NCBI RefSeq assembly: GCF_932274485.2
Contig: NC_065883.2
Span: forward strand, 78,650,559 to 78,714,558
DNA: 64,000 nt
Direction of reading: 5' to 3'
Source of the DNA: Patella vulgata
Lineage: Eukaryota; Mollusca; Gastropoda; Patellidae
The notes under the pieces were generated by a model that did not search any database, had not been told where the DNA came from, and saw only the letters and a list, made by a program, of their open reading frames with translations. The position numbers were made by a program, and so were the translations under genes. Position 1 is the stretch's first letter, and each line of letters begins with the position of its first letter. Below are positions 10,511 to 21,817 of this stretch, one piece after another.

Positions 10511-10788
10511 GAAAAGAGGGGAATGGTTTAACGCGTGCACTTTAGATCACAAGGTCTGTTATTGAGTCAGGTGGTGAGGTTTCGATTCCCCGCTTGTACG
10601 TCCGGGTCCCCCTGTTATTGAGTCAGGTGGTGGGGTTTCGATTTCCCGCTTTACGTCCGGGTCCCCCTGTTTCCTCCCACTACTTAAGACCCCGAAACGC
10701 AAGCGAAGTCTTAAAATGAAATTGCTGCATCATGCTAATCCTTGAATGATTTTGTCTTTGTCCCGTGGACGTTAACCCCATTTCGCCC
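10511..10788 (+). mobile_element. Diverged SINE-I with internal 53-bp duplication
   Basis: The segment with TGTTATTGAGTCAGGTGGTG and TACGTCCGGGTCCCC occurs twice (from about 10557 and 10611). The 3' part ends GGACGTTAACCCCATTTC. More diverged than most copies. Confidence 0.75.
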
Positions 10789-10849
10789 TCTGTGTCCTGT
10801 ATGGTTTGTTTTGTCTTTTTTTACATGTGAAGTTATCCTGAATTGTCTA

Positions 10850-10992
10850 CTGTCCAAACTCGTGGGTATTTCCGGATCCTCCGTTTTCCTCCCACTTCTA
10901 AAGAACCCTACGCGCAAGCGAATTATGGAAATAAAATTGGACGATATGTTAGTCCCGAAATGACCTAGTTTGTGTCGAGTGGACGTTAAACC

Positions 10993-11049
<57 letters not shown>

Positions 11050-11059
11050 CCTCTCTCTC

Positions 11060-11099
<40 letters not shown>

Positions 11100-11173
11100 T
11101 CTCTCTCTCTGTCTCTCTCTCCCTCTCTCTCTCTGTCTCTCTCTCCCTCTCTCTCTCTCTCCCCTCTCTCTCT

Positions 11174-11205
<32 letters not shown>

Positions 11206-11288
11206 CCCCTCTCTCTCTCTCCCCTCTATCTCTCTCTCTCTCTCTCTCCCTCTCTCTCTCTCTCTCCCCTCTCTCTCTCTCACTCTCT

Positions 11289-11327
<39 letters not shown>
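10850..11327 (+). mobile_element. SINE-I 3' half with very long (TC)n tail
   Basis: Core from AACTCGTGGGTATTTCCGGA to GTTAAACCCCATC, then about 330 bp of nearly pure TC with CCCTC and TGTC interruptions (10997-11327). The tract creates long spurious frames of Ser-Leu or Glu-Arg on both strands. The expansion was probably seeded by the SINE tail. Confidence 0.93.
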
Positions 11328-11329
<2 letters not shown>

Positions 11330-11331
<2 letters not shown>

Positions 11332-11698
11332 ATTCTATTTGCAACCAACTAATTGATAAGTGTGCGATCACATGATCTGTATACGTACATCTGTTTATGA
11401 ACGATAAACACAGAAACATGCCTGATTACTACACGAAATGTTATAATTTTGGCACGAAAATGTCTCATTTAGCTTTGAAAATTAACGCCCCCTTCCCAGC
11501 CTTCCCCCCGCCAATTTATAAGGTGACCATGACATTGAATCCAGCTGGCGCAGGAGATCAAAGTAAAGTAATGCGTATTTTCTTCATATGGCGACATAAG
11601 ATAAGCACAACAATCGATTCGGACTTTTAACTTGTAACGAAAAAAAAACACTCTTAATTTAAACGGATTAATGCGGGGAGCCACGTCGTCGCTTCTGG
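11330..11698. other. No feature recognised
   Basis: Unique-looking sequence with short frames lacking family motifs. Confidence 0.35.
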
Positions 11699-11699
11699 A

Positions 11700-11968
11700 A
11701 TAATGAAATGAAATGGGGTTTAAAGATCGACTGTTCTGCTCCTAACTGCGCTATTGAAGACGAGCATATGCGTACACCGGATCTAGGTTTTTCATCCCAT
11801 CCGAACAACTATACATTGTACTTTGCCAGGGACTCTGTCCTTCATCACTGAAATGGGGGAACCGCGCAAGAAAATTCCGATGAACTTTCTCGGCCAACGT
11901 AGGGATCGCACACGGGATCTCCTGGTTAGCGAGTCAACGTCTTACTTACTGAACCACCGAGGCTCTCC
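11700..11968 (-). mobile_element. SINE-II copy
   Basis: Tail GAAATGAAATGGGGTTTAA, middle CCCATCCGAACAACTA, head region TTAGCGAGTCAACGTCTTAC ending GAACCACCGAGGCTC. An internal piece around the ACGTGCACGCC block is missing. Confidence 0.88.
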
Positions 11969-11969
11969 C

Positions 11970-12448
11970 CGAAAGATAACATGTTGCAAAAATAATATCA
12001 CTGTCTCTCAGACGACACGAACCAGCATAAATATTAGTCACTATACAAAATGAAGAGCCCCGGGGAAGAACGATATAAGTCACTTTTTCAACGAACCCCA
12101 GTTAATGGCGCCATCTGGTAGCAAATTGTATAAGCTTTCTGTGGAACAATCTATTTAAGGTAAAAACGACCGGAGTCACATCGAACCAAGGCCCTTCTGA
12201 AATGGACTCCCGGACAAATACAAGTTCATCGTACACTTTATTTAACCTTAATTCTGAAGTTATAATTAAACCCAATCGTTGTTCTGTTCGCGTCAAACAT
12301 TATCGTCCAAAAGTCTGTTTTGCCTTTTATGCGAAAATAGAAAAATGTGACTTGGATCGTTCTTCCTCTGGACTCTTCAAATATATTTAAAATGTTCGCA
12401 ATTAAACATTTCACGGTTCAATCCATGATAAAATGCACTCAATGGCCC
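11970..12448. other. No feature recognised
   Basis: Unique-looking; no convincing coding frame. Confidence 0.35.
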
Positions 12449-12449
12449 T

Positions 12450-12735
12450 GGAGGAGAGAGAGAGAGAGAGGGAGAGGTAACGTCCACTCGACATAAACTA
12501 GGTCTTTTGTGGACTAACATATGGTTCAATTTTATTTCAATAATTCACTTGCGGCATATGGGTCTTTATTAGTGGGAGGAAACCGGAGAAACCGGAGATC
12601 CCACGAGTTTGTACTGGCGACCCTACTCCTTGTCACGTACAAACGGGGAATTGAAACCACGCCAGTTGATTCAATCACAATAACAGACAGACCTTATGAT
12701 ACAGCGCACACGCGCTAATCATCCCCCCCCCCCCA
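12450..12735 (-). mobile_element. SINE-I copy
   Basis: (GA)n tail, AACGTCCACTCGACATAAAC, core, then a head with a short internal AATCACAATAACAGACAG expansion, ending in a C-run. Confidence 0.88.
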
Positions 12736-12828
12736 ATGTCCTGGATGAAGATTACAACAAGCGGTTATCTTTGATAATTTCCCGTCGTTTTCATCGTTTC
12801 AGAGGATGTCGAATAGTAGGACATTTTC

Positions 12829-13176
12829 AACTCATCATATCTGTGTAAATTCTGAATGGAATTGAACCAGTTTTTGGACTGATCTTCCTTTAAGAGATTC
12901 AACTTCCACGATATTGTAATGTACACAGGATTCATCAATCACTCGTCCAGAGACTTTAATTCGGCTAGTGGAGTGGAAATGGCACCGGGTGTTTGGTAGC
13001 CACTTTAATAAACCCAGTGTAAAGCGAGATGAGACATTGACATATACAGAACTTTTTTTTAAGAAATGAAAAAGCACAAAAATAGTTTTCTGGCCACCGT
13101 CATTACAAATTAAAGCATCCGTCAACACTTGTTTAAAAAAAAAAAATGAAAACGCACTGTCATTACAAATTAACAA
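12829..13176 (-). CDS. Weak possible exon or gene fragment, unrecognised
   Basis: A minus-strand open frame of 113 residues. Its C-terminal 65 residues have mixed, non-simple composition (RVIDESCVHYNIVEVESLKG is one stretch), and they are preceded by a T/A-rich tract ending in AG that could serve as a splice acceptor. The N-terminal part is low-complexity Phe-rich and probably non-coding. I recognise no domain. It could equally be a chance frame; no second exon was found. Confidence 0.2.
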
Positions 13177-13179
13177 CTT

Positions 13180-14005
13180 TGAAAATTATCCAAATATATT
13201 TTAGAAAACTCTCTTACAAAAATGACTTTTCATTTAATAAATCAACCCATCAGAAGACTAGCAAACATTACAAAATATTCACACAAAATTGAAGGGTATT
13301 AAATTATTATATATTTTTGTATTTTATGGTTTCGTAATGGGCGTGGTGTATGCACCACTAAACTTGTATGCGGAACATGTAGAAACATTAACAGAATAAA
13401 ACACGCAACTTTTTAAAATACAATCCGTAAATCTGTACAGAAAAATATAATTCCGTCTCAGAAAATAAAACTAGAGAATTAAAACGACCTTACCTTCTAA
13501 TTTCTCAAGTTATTTCGTTTCCTAAAAATACTATACAGTGATAGAATTTTATAGTAACCGGGTTAAAATTTGTAGTTATCCTGTGAACGGAATGCGTCAA
13601 GTTGATGCGTGGAATTGTCTTTTATAGCACAGTAAGGACAGCCCACGATACTTCTTCACCTTGGTTGTCGTGTGACTTACAGAACATCGTTAGCAATCAA
13701 CTCGGATCGATATATATTAGCTGTGGAGTTTTATTGTTCGCTAAATATGTGAATAAAATACATGGCGATTATGTTTTCAAAACCCACCTCATATATTATT
13801 GGTTTTATAATTTATTGAGACAGGTATCCTTTGGGATTGATGTTGTTTATCGTATTTTGTGTTTTAAGGTTGTCATCGCATTTAACCTTTATGAGATTAA
13901 CGCCCTTTTTTTTCCCTTGTAAAATGTTTATTCATAAAATTTAGATACATTATCATAATTGACACCACGATGTGTTTATATATAATACAATGAATTGGTT
14001 GAAAG
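13180..14005. other. AT-rich stretch, nothing recognised
   Basis: Long AT-rich sequence with short frames and no repeat relationship noted within the window. Confidence 0.35.
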
Positions 14006-14007
14006 GT

Positions 14008-14230
14008 GAGAAAGAGAGAGAGAGAAATGAGGTTTAACGTCCACTCGACGTTCAATTTTATTTCAATAATTCGCTCGCGCGTAGGAGTCTTTAGAAGTGG
14101 GAAAAAACCAGAGAACCCGGAGAAAATCGAAGAGGTTGGACAGGAGACCCTACTCCTTGTCACGTACAGCCGGGGAATCGAAACCACGCCAATTGACTCA
14201 ATGACGTGCTAGCCATTCGATCATCCAACC
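14008..14230 (-). mobile_element. SINE-I copy with deletions
   Basis: GAGAGAAATGAGGTTTAACG tail side, core, and head shortened after TGACTCAATGACGTGCTAGC. Confidence 0.85.
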
Positions 14231-14284
14231 CCATTGGTTGAAAGGACTGAAAAGTGCGTAACGTCATATTTTCTATTTGAAGAT

Positions 14285-14860
14285 TAAATCTTGGAAACTG
14301 ACATTGTATTTTGAGACTAACATCGTATCTTTTGGGACTAACATCGTAACTTTGATACTAAAATCGTATCTTTGAGATTAACATCAAATATTTTGAGACT
14401 AAAATCGTAACTTTTGTTACTAACATCGTATCTTTGATACTAAAATCGTATCTTTGATACTAAAATCGTATCTTTGATACTAAAATCGTATCTTTGAGAT
14501 TAACATCAAATATTTTGAGACTAAAATCGTAACTTTTGTACATCGTATCTTTGATACCAAAATCGTATCTTTGAGACTAACATCAAATATTTTGAGACTA
14601 AAATCGTATTTTTTGAGACTGTATCAAATATTTTGGGACTAACATCGTATCGTTGATACTAAAATCGCATCTTGTTGACTAACATCAAATATTTTGAGAC
14701 TAAAATCGTATTTTTTGAAATTGCATCAAATAATTTTGAGACTAAAATCGTATCTTTGAGACTAATATCGTATCTTTTGAGACTAACATCAAAAATTTGG
14801 AGACTAACGTCGCATCTGTTGAGACTCTCGTCGAACCTTTTTAGACTAATATCTTTTCAT
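14285..14860. repeat. Degenerate 19-21-bp minisatellite
   Basis: More than 25 units of the type TTTGAGACTAAAATCGTATC, with variants GATACTAAAATCG, GAGATTAACATCAAATA and TTTTGGGACTAACATCG. Variant units recur in blocks, pointing to higher-order amplification. Flanked by unrelated sequence, with a SINE-I just upstream. Confidence 0.95.
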
Positions 14861-15145
14861 ATTTACAGATAATACAAGAATTACAGTCGGTCCTAACCGG
14901 AAGCCAAACACAAAATCTTATGGAAGATTTAGACTAAACATGAGCCATAGCAATGGGGCCTTCCCTCTGTTGGGCCATACTAGAAACCCGTCATCATTAC
15001 TCGAGTCGGTGCAGAACAGTTTGATGTTAGACCCCATTATATTTCATTTCGTAGTAGAAAATGTTTATCTACAAATGGCTATCTAAAAATAAAATGGACG
15101 TAGTATCGACGTTTAGCGCCCTTGGTAACCATCTTTACAGCGTTG

Positions 15146-15214
15146 TTAAAGGACAATATTGGTGTCAGTTCTATCACATATGAGATAATGACTGGCACCA
15201 ATATTGTCCTTTAA
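15146..15214. mobile_element. 69-bp TTAA-bounded hairpin element
   Basis: TTAA, then AGGACAATATTGGTGTCAG, a 23-bp centre with CACATATGAGATAATG, then the complement CTGGCACCAATATTGTCCT and TTAA. Only one mismatch separates the 19-bp arms. TTAA target duplication is typical of piggyBac-like elements; with so short a body this would be a minimal MITE. The flank 15215-15290 recurs at 18065-18130 in reverse orientation, so it may instead be part of a larger repeat. Confidence 0.7.
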
Positions 15215-15294
15215 CAAGATAATGGGTCTTTAAACTAGGGCCGGATTATTACCTTTAAAGGCCCTAAACCGCAAACTATAAATACTAATATTTA

Positions 15295-15888
15295 TTATTT
15301 TTGTATATCTACTTTTTCTCTTTTTTTATTTATTTATTTTTTTTTTGTTATTTTGGGTTCTGGTTTGGCTGCAACATTTGCATTCATGATCCATTATAAA
15401 TCTGGCACTGGAAAAACAAAAACTCTGTCAGGCTCCTCTTACCTCGAGGCCTTAAGCACGTGCTTGTTTTTCTTAATGGTTGATCTAGGTTTGCTTGAAG
15501 CCCAAGATGGTTGACTTTATCCGACCTTGGTAACGATTTATATTTGATTGGTAAAAACCACATGGCCATTGTGGTTAATTCGGTGAATGTAAACAGAACT
15601 CTTCATGTTATTCTAAAAGTAATCTTAATAAAAATGTTGGGGTTTTATTTGATTTGTTGTAAAACATATGTCCGGTAGTGGTCAGTTCTATCATTTCGTT
15701 TGATTAGTTTTAACCTAGGTTTTAAGACTGGTCAACAGCGAGGTAGTAATCATGTTATTGTAATAATATCATCTGGTTTTTATCACCGGAAAATGATCTG
15801 AATATCATAAAAGTTTAGTTTTGTTTAGTCAACCTTAGAAAGTAAGATGCATGATGCTAAAGCTAAATCTGCATATTATAGCACGTCG
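15295..15888. other. No feature recognised
   Basis: T-rich then unique-looking sequence, no coding signal. Confidence 0.35.
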
Positions 15889-15891
15889 AGC

Positions 15892-16150
15892 GATTGGGTG
15901 GCCGAATGATACGCGCTGTATCATAAGGTCTGTCATTGAGTCAACTAGCGTGGTTTCGATTCCCCGGTTGTACGTGACAAGGAGTAGGGCCGCCAGTCCA
16001 ACCTCATGGCTTTTTCTCCGGGTCCTCCGGTTTCCTCCCACTGCTAAGGACCCCTACGCGCAAGCGAATTATTGAAATAAAATTAAACCATATGTCAGTC
16101 CCGAAATGATCTAGTTTGTGTCGTATGGACGATAAACCTCCATTCTCTTT
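15892..16150 (+). mobile_element. SINE-I copy, near full length
   Basis: Head GGGTGGCCGAATG (shortened before CGCGCTGTATCATAAGGTCT), complete core, 3' part ending GGACGATAAACCTCCATTC and a pyrimidine-rich tail. Confidence 0.9.
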
Positions 16151-16154
16151 CTTT

Positions 16155-16740
16155 AGCACGTCCTTTTGTTCGCCCCCCGCCCTCTATCTCCCTCCCTCTC
16201 TCTCTCTCTCTCTCTCTCTAACAAGTCCTTTTGTCTTTTTTGTCCGACTTATCGAATTTGTGGTTTAAGAGTTCGGGGTAACAACGCCTTCTATAAACCC
16301 TTTTGTTTATTCTTTAAAAATATATACTATTCAAAAAAAGTAGGGGATATTATGTAAGAGCTAAATCTGTCTATTAAATGTCTTTTTGTGGTTTCAAATG
16401 TTATATACATTTTTATTTAGAAATGTATTCACATTGAAAGGATTAGAACATTGTCGCCATTTATTGGAGACTTTATTTATTATTGTAGCTATGGTACTTG
16501 ACAATCGATGCTACCTGCTCAAAATTTCGAACCTTCATAATATCGCTCAGAATAAAGAAATTTCGATGAAAGGATTTTTAATCTATTCATTTTTCATTAT
16601 CCATGTTTGACCTATTATTAACAAGAATGTCCAGCTCTTTATCAAATAATATTGAAATAATAGTTTTGTTTTTGTGCTCTGAATATACCTGGAAGCTACA
16701 CTATATAAGTACTCGTATGATAGGACTAAAGATACCATAA
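16155..16740. other. TC tract, then AT-rich unassigned sequence
   Basis: A (TC)n tract lies at about 16180-16220. The motif AAGAGCTAAATCTGTCTATT (near 16355) recurs at 29345, suggesting a fragment of repeat family R29. Confidence 0.5.
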
Positions 16741-16744
16741 AAGG

Positions 16745-16915
16745 CGAGGTTTCTGACAAGGGCTTCTGTCTAGTCATTCGGGTGGGACGAACAATCGAGG
16801 TCCCGTGTACACATTGAGCAGGTCGTAGCCCCATAGCACACTGTATGGCGTATGCCCGTCTTCATTAGCCCAGTTGGTACAAGCAGTAGGACGTTAGGAA
16901 AAGCACATTTCATTT
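16745..16915 (+). mobile_element. SINE-II 3' part
   Basis: From CTGACAAGGGCTTCTGTCTA to the TTTCATTTTATTTC tail, with an internal deletion between the ACACATTG and GTAGCCCC blocks. Confidence 0.82.
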
Positions 16916-17458
16916 TATTTCACCATAATAATCGTGATGTAATTAGAATGACAGTATGATTAAATCCTTGTCCGTCTTCATTTGGTCAGTACAGTCGAGT
17001 AGGGTGTTAAACCCCGTTTTATTACATTTCATCATACAAAGTAATAATCCTGGTATGAGTATGATTAAATCTCTCGCTCGCTGGTCTGTTTATCTCCTGT
17101 TGGGGTTAACGTCTGCTTCCGTAATAAATATAAATAGATTTTATCGTGATCTCGGTTTTACCAACAGGATTTGTCGTGATTTGATCGATGAAGATTTCTC
17201 GATTATATCAGGCCTAATATAAAAAGGTAACTTATTAACTGATATACCAGGGCTGGCTGACAAGGATTGATTAATCAGGTTGACACAAACCTTTGCCACC
17301 AACAAGTACAATCATTAAATGAATCATAGACACAAGAACTGCAACTGTAGTGTTATTATTGTCTTGGTAACAGACCATCTTGTGAATCTGCACATTGAAA
17401 TCACCCGAAATGGACAAACTGAACTATGCAGTTATCAAGTACTTGCAACTGAAAGGAC

Positions 17459-17826
17459 AATCTGAATAAAAAATAGATCTATATTTCGTTTCGTTTTTTA
17501 TACTTTCGATCTCCTACACTACATGAAGATCTGACCGGTTGTAGCGACAGGTCGCGTCAGGAGTCATACGAGCGGCTTTTGACCCTATGACGTCAGACAT
17601 TTGATTAACCAATCAGCATTGATGTTACTAGTGGATTACACACAGTTCCATGCAAAACACGCCTAAAGCTCGACGTAACAGACCGTTTCATTGGCTAATC
17701 CCTCACACCATTCAGAACACATCAATGATAATAACTCGTCCAGACCCTAGTGTAGTAAAGTCAAGTAAAACGAAATTTTAAACTATAAAAACGAAACGAA
17801 ATAGGATCTGTGTTTAACCAGATTGG
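17459..17826 (+). mobile_element. MITE family M9, copy 3, perfect 9-bp target duplication
   Basis: 368 bp flanked by TGAAAGGAC at 17450-17458 and 17827-17835, a perfect match. Left end AATCTGAATAAAAAATAGA; right end ...TTTAACCAGATTGG. The interior holds GACGTCAGACATTTGATTAA and CCAATCAGCATTGATGTTA, conserved in all M9 copies. Confidence 0.95.
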
Positions 17827-17904
17827 TGAAAGGACTAACCCCAACACAGATACATGCCTACATGATCTCACTTCAAGGTATGGTGCTCCTTCCTCCTCCA
17901 CAGT

Positions 17905-18640
17905 AATAAGCATGGCAGAGAGAGAGAGCCTTGGCGATAACCCGCGTCCTAGAAGGCCAGGAATAGCAACCATTCAAGAAAACATTACCCGCGTCCTGGA
18001 AAACCATGAATAGAAAACATTACAAGGGTGCATGCCATGGTGATGGCTGATCGACGATTGACCACTCGACATATTAGTATTTATAGTTTGCGGTTTAGGG
18101 CCTTTAAAGGTAATAATCCGGCCCTAGTTTAAAGACCCATTATCTTGTTAAAGGACAATATTGGTGCCAGTCATTATCTCATATGTGATAGAACTGGTTA
18201 AACACGTTCCAAATATAAATTTATCACAGAGATCATTGCAACGATTGACCACTCGACATATTGCCAGTGTTGTGGGCATCTCTCATGAGACGGTTGAGCA
18301 CATTATCGCCAACAAGTTAGGAATAACAAAAGTTTCTGCAAGATGGTTGCAAAGCTCATGACTGTGGGTAAGAAACGTGTCAGGTTCCTGACGTCCCGTG
18401 ACAATCTGTGCCGTTTTGAAGCAGGTCGTGATGAAGTTTTGGTCAGAGTTCGAACCATGGACGAGACCTGTTTTCAAAATTGAAAAAGGAACTAGCAGGT
18501 CGTCATTTTCCTAGTAATGATGACGTCATGTCAGCTGCGAACGACCTTTTTAGGGTGGCTGAAGAAATTTTCAGCCTGACCGGCATCCAGGCCTTGTAAC
18601 ATCGTTGGCAAACATTGTGTACACCTCGAAGGTGACTACG
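17905..18640 (+). pseudogene. Decayed mariner-family transposase
   Basis: Translated pieces follow mariner order: ESLGDNPRPRRPGIATIQEN (N-terminal linker, normally SLEDDPRPGRP), then LTTRHIASVVGISHETVEHI (helix-turn-helix), KKRVRFLTSRDNLCRFEA, MDET (first catalytic Asp), and a C-terminal SNDDVMSAANDLF. The catalytic middle between MDET and the C-terminus is deleted, with frameshifts and a stop after the linker. A 166-bp foreign repeat interrupts the DNA-binding part (18074-18239). Confidence 0.85.
18074..18239. mobile_element. 166-bp insertion in the mariner, with 22-bp direct repeats
   Basis: The 22-bp stretch ACGATTGACCACTCGACATA+TT is present on both sides (18052-18073 and 18240-18261). 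Inside are AGTTTGCGGTTTAGGGCC, CCGGCCCTAGTTTAAAGACC, and half of the TTAA hairpin. The same sequence occurs near 9265 and 15146-15290. A 22-bp target duplication fits LINE-type retroposition better than a cut-and-paste element. Confidence 0.7.
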
Positions 18641-19400
18641 TAGAAATAAAAAATATTAATAATAATTAATTTATATAGAGCCGACAATTCACCTCAGCGA
18701 GCTGCTCTCCGGTGCTTTACATAGGTAAAACTAATATAAAATTACAACAATCACATTAATCCATAAAAAAAAGACATAAACAAAATACAGAGAACATTAT
18801 TTAGTACACATGGTAAAAGTCTGACACAAACACAGCTAGAAGAACCGTATTCTATCAGTTGTATATTTGATTAAAAATTTCGGTTTTAAGATACTTCTTT
18901 ATACCTTTAATGGAATTTGCGCTCTTGGTTTAGTTTGATATTGAATTGCATAACTTCGGAAACCATAGACGTTGTATAAAAATATGTCTTTTACAGATAG
19001 GCTTAGAACGTACACCCACCCACAACTCACTCGTGCGTAGAGGTCGTTAATAATTACAATAACGAAATTCATATTGCATTCAATTCATCCCACTTGTGGA
19101 TGCTTTAGGCGTATGAATGTTTTCATGTGGGTTAATAATAGTGACTGAACAGCCAAGTTTTCACACTTGATTTGTAGATAGACAATGTTTCACATTTTCG
19201 AATAGAAGGTGGCAGCGAATTCCATAGAACTGATGCGTTATACTGAAAATTCCTTGAACCAAATTTCTTCATGTTATAAACCGCTACATCTAACAATAAT
19301 TTACTCTCAGATCGCAGGGATCTTTTGATGGTAGTGAGTCAAGAGATTCTGATATCTTGGTGCTGTTTTATTTAAAGTTTTGTGTGTCAGTGTTTAAATC
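18641..19400 (-). mobile_element. 5'-truncated LINE 3' end
   Basis: On the minus strand: a degraded reverse-transcriptase C-terminus (IRKCETLSIYKSSVKTWLF, cf. the usual SLPSFKKLLKTHLF), then a 3' UTR with TACCTATGTAAAGCACCGG and TCTATATAAATTAATTATTA, finishing in an AAT-rich tail at 18641. The frame is broken by stops. The Jockey/CR1/L2 group is likely, but the clade is not resolved. Confidence 0.65.
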
Positions 19401-19524
19401 ACATCAAAGCTTGTTGGACCAGAGATGGTAAAATCTTTATTCGAAACAGAAAATCTGATAGCTCTGATGGACAAACTAAAATATTTATTGCAATTGAGAT
19501 TCCTGGTTATAAACCGAATCCAGA

Positions 19525-19555
<31 letters not shown>

Positions 19556-19823
19556 GAGAGAGGGAGAGAGATAAATAGGGTTAAACGTCCACTCGACACA
19601 AAGTCGGTGATTTCGGGACTAAAATATAGGGTTTAATTTTATTTCAATAATTCGCTTGAGGGTAGGGGTCTTTAGGAGTGGGAGTAAACCGGAAGACCCG
19701 GAGAAAACCCACGACGTTGGACAGGCGACCGTACAACTGGGGATTCGAAACCACGCCAGTTGATTCAATAACCGGTTTGATGATACAGCGTGAACATGCT
19801 AACCATTCAGCCATCCAACCCCC
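19525..19823 (-). mobile_element. SINE-I copy
   Basis: Long (GA)n tail with GGGA interruptions, GGGTTAAACGTCCACTCG, core shortened around GACAGGCGACCGTACAAC, complete head. Confidence 0.9.
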
Positions 19824-19849
19824 CATGGATGGTGACGCAAAACTCCCTA

Positions 19850-20045
19850 TATTTATTACTAGAAGAATGCCCGGCTTCGGTCGGGGGTCATAACCCCGAA
19901 ACCGGAAGTGGTAGACTAACGCCACCTGGCCTATGTTACTCCCCGGTCCGAGCTACCCCTATACCCCAAATTTCAGACTCGGGGCAGACCTAGTGTAGCC
20001 GCCAACCCCGAACAGACAGACAAACGACAGTCACAAATATATATA
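19850..20045. repeat. Interspersed repeat R5.7, copy 2
   Basis: Near-identical to 5700-5920 from CTAGAAGAATGCCCGGCTTC to CAGTCACAAATAT, with one fewer CAGACAGACAAA unit. Ends in an AT/GATA-rich tail. Confidence 0.82.
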
Positions 20046-20059
20046 AGATAGATAGATAA

Positions 20060-21190
20060 AAGCATGAAAAAACGACCTACATTTGTAGTTACCAAGCTTC
20101 AATAAGCTAGAATAAATGTACTCACAAGTTCATCCCGTACGACAAATTATCGTGCCTTATATCTCTCGTTCAGGTCAGGGTAATTAAAATTTAGACAAAG
20201 CGGCGTAATACCGACAGGGAGGAATCACAGCTTACAATGATCGAAGGGCAAGAACCATGGCTTTCACTTAATGACTTATTATTAAACTCAACACATGACT
20301 GTGAAACACTACTATGTTAAAACAGTTGACTTATACACCTGGGTGATCAGATGAAATAGGGTTTAACGTCCTACGGTACTCCAAACTAGGCTAATGAATA
20401 TGTCGGTATATTAGATTCAACGTGCTATCGTCTAATTTCTAACTTCTATTCATGTAATTTTTAAATTAAGACAATATATAATCCAACTTCTTCTTTTGTT
20501 CAGTGTAAATTTTAATTCTATTTCATCTTATTTCTGTAATTTAGACGAAAAACGTCTTCTTCATTGATGGCATCAACGAATTTTTACACTTCTGCCTAGC
20601 AAAAAATTTTTTGAAGTCGTTTAGTGTCGCCACTGCGTGCTCATTTGGTGATTGCGCAGCTGGATGTTGATATAAACGACTAATCTCGGTCACCCAGAAC
20701 CTCCTAGTCTTCAACATACGGAGGGTCTGGGACCGTTGTCAATATTTGCGTAACCGGGAGTTTGGTTTTTAATGTGGTTGATTATCCAGTCTCTTTAGCC
20801 AAGTCAAGTAAGAGTTGCGCCCCTTCCCAAATAAATCCCATAATTCTTCCATTAATATAAACAAACATGAATCGTGACGACGAATTAGGATTAATTTTAA
20901 AAGCATAGATATGGCCCATGAAGAGAGAAATTTTACAATAAAAAATTAAGAGTGTTAGATATTGAACTGGCATGCAATCAAATGGATTTTTTGAAATGAC
21001 ATTCTTAAATTAATTTCTTGGGCGCAAACATCTTGTTTTAAGAGGAGTTGCCTCCCTTAGACGTTCTTTATGATAATGTAACAGACTGGATTATCTAGCC
21101 AATTTTTCACAAATGTTGACAACGTATCCAGACTAATATTCGTAGAATATTTTTCTGGATGATAGAAACTAATAAACGACTCGCTCTTCG
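20060..21190. other. No gene recognised
   Basis: Unique-looking AT-rich DNA. A SINE-II tail-like scrap (AAATAGGGTTTAACGTCCTA) lies at 20354-20400. Short frames are without motifs. Confidence 0.35.
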
Positions 21191-21194
21191 TCTG

Positions 21195-21560
21195 GAAATG
21201 AAATGGGGTTTAACGTCCTAATGTTCTGCTCCGACCTGGGCTAATGAAGACGGGCATACGCCATACAGTGTGCTATGAGGGAAATTTTGCCCTGACAGCG
21301 GCACTACGGCCTACTCTTATATCGAATTCCAACTGTCAAGGGATCTTTCATGTACACGCCAATGTGTACACGGGACCTCGTTTTTAGTCCTATCCGAACG
21401 ACTAGACAGCTGTTCTTGTCAGGCCCTCCGTCCTGCATCACTGACAAGGGGGGATCACGCCGGAAAATCTGGATGAACTTTCTCAGCCAATGCAGGGATC
21501 GAAGACCTGACCTCCAGGCTAGCGAGCCAGCGTCTTAACCACTTAGCCACCGTGATCCCC
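21195..21560 (-). mobile_element. SINE-II, full length
   Basis: Best full copy, 366 bp. Minus strand: tRNA-like head (complement of AACCACTTAGCCACCGTGAT) with B-box-like GATCGAAGACC complement, the CGTGATCCCCCCTTGTCAGT block, and tail complementary to GAAATGAAATGGGGTTTAAC. SINE-II is my working name. Confidence 0.93.
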
Positions 21561-21817
21561 CTTATAAACCTGGGCCTTTTAGCATTTTTGTCATTATGAT
21601 TAAATATAGTCCGTGATTGAAAATGACTTTTATCATTGATAAAGGGGCCCAATTACAGGAAGTAGATGAGAAAAGAACATGTTTTAGAACAATGATTCCC
21701 ATCCTAGGGTCCGTGAAATTTATTGGGGGGTCCGCAAAGTCAAAGGTGTTCATATGGGTGGGCAGGAAAGAAATAAAATGTGTGAAAAAGAAAGTCCGGA
21801 TATTTTTAGTATTCGTA

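Noticed and set aside
10735-11419. Long frames rich in Glu-Arg or Ser-Leu on both strands
   Set aside because: They are translations of a (TC)n tract at the end of a SINE; any frame through such a tract is open.
12829-13176. Confident host gene on the minus strand
   Set aside because: Half of the frame is low-complexity from A-runs, and there is no domain or second exon; kept only as a low-confidence entry.
14285-14860. CRISPR-like array
   Set aside because: Repeats are contiguous and degenerate without unique spacers, and the genome is eukaryotic.
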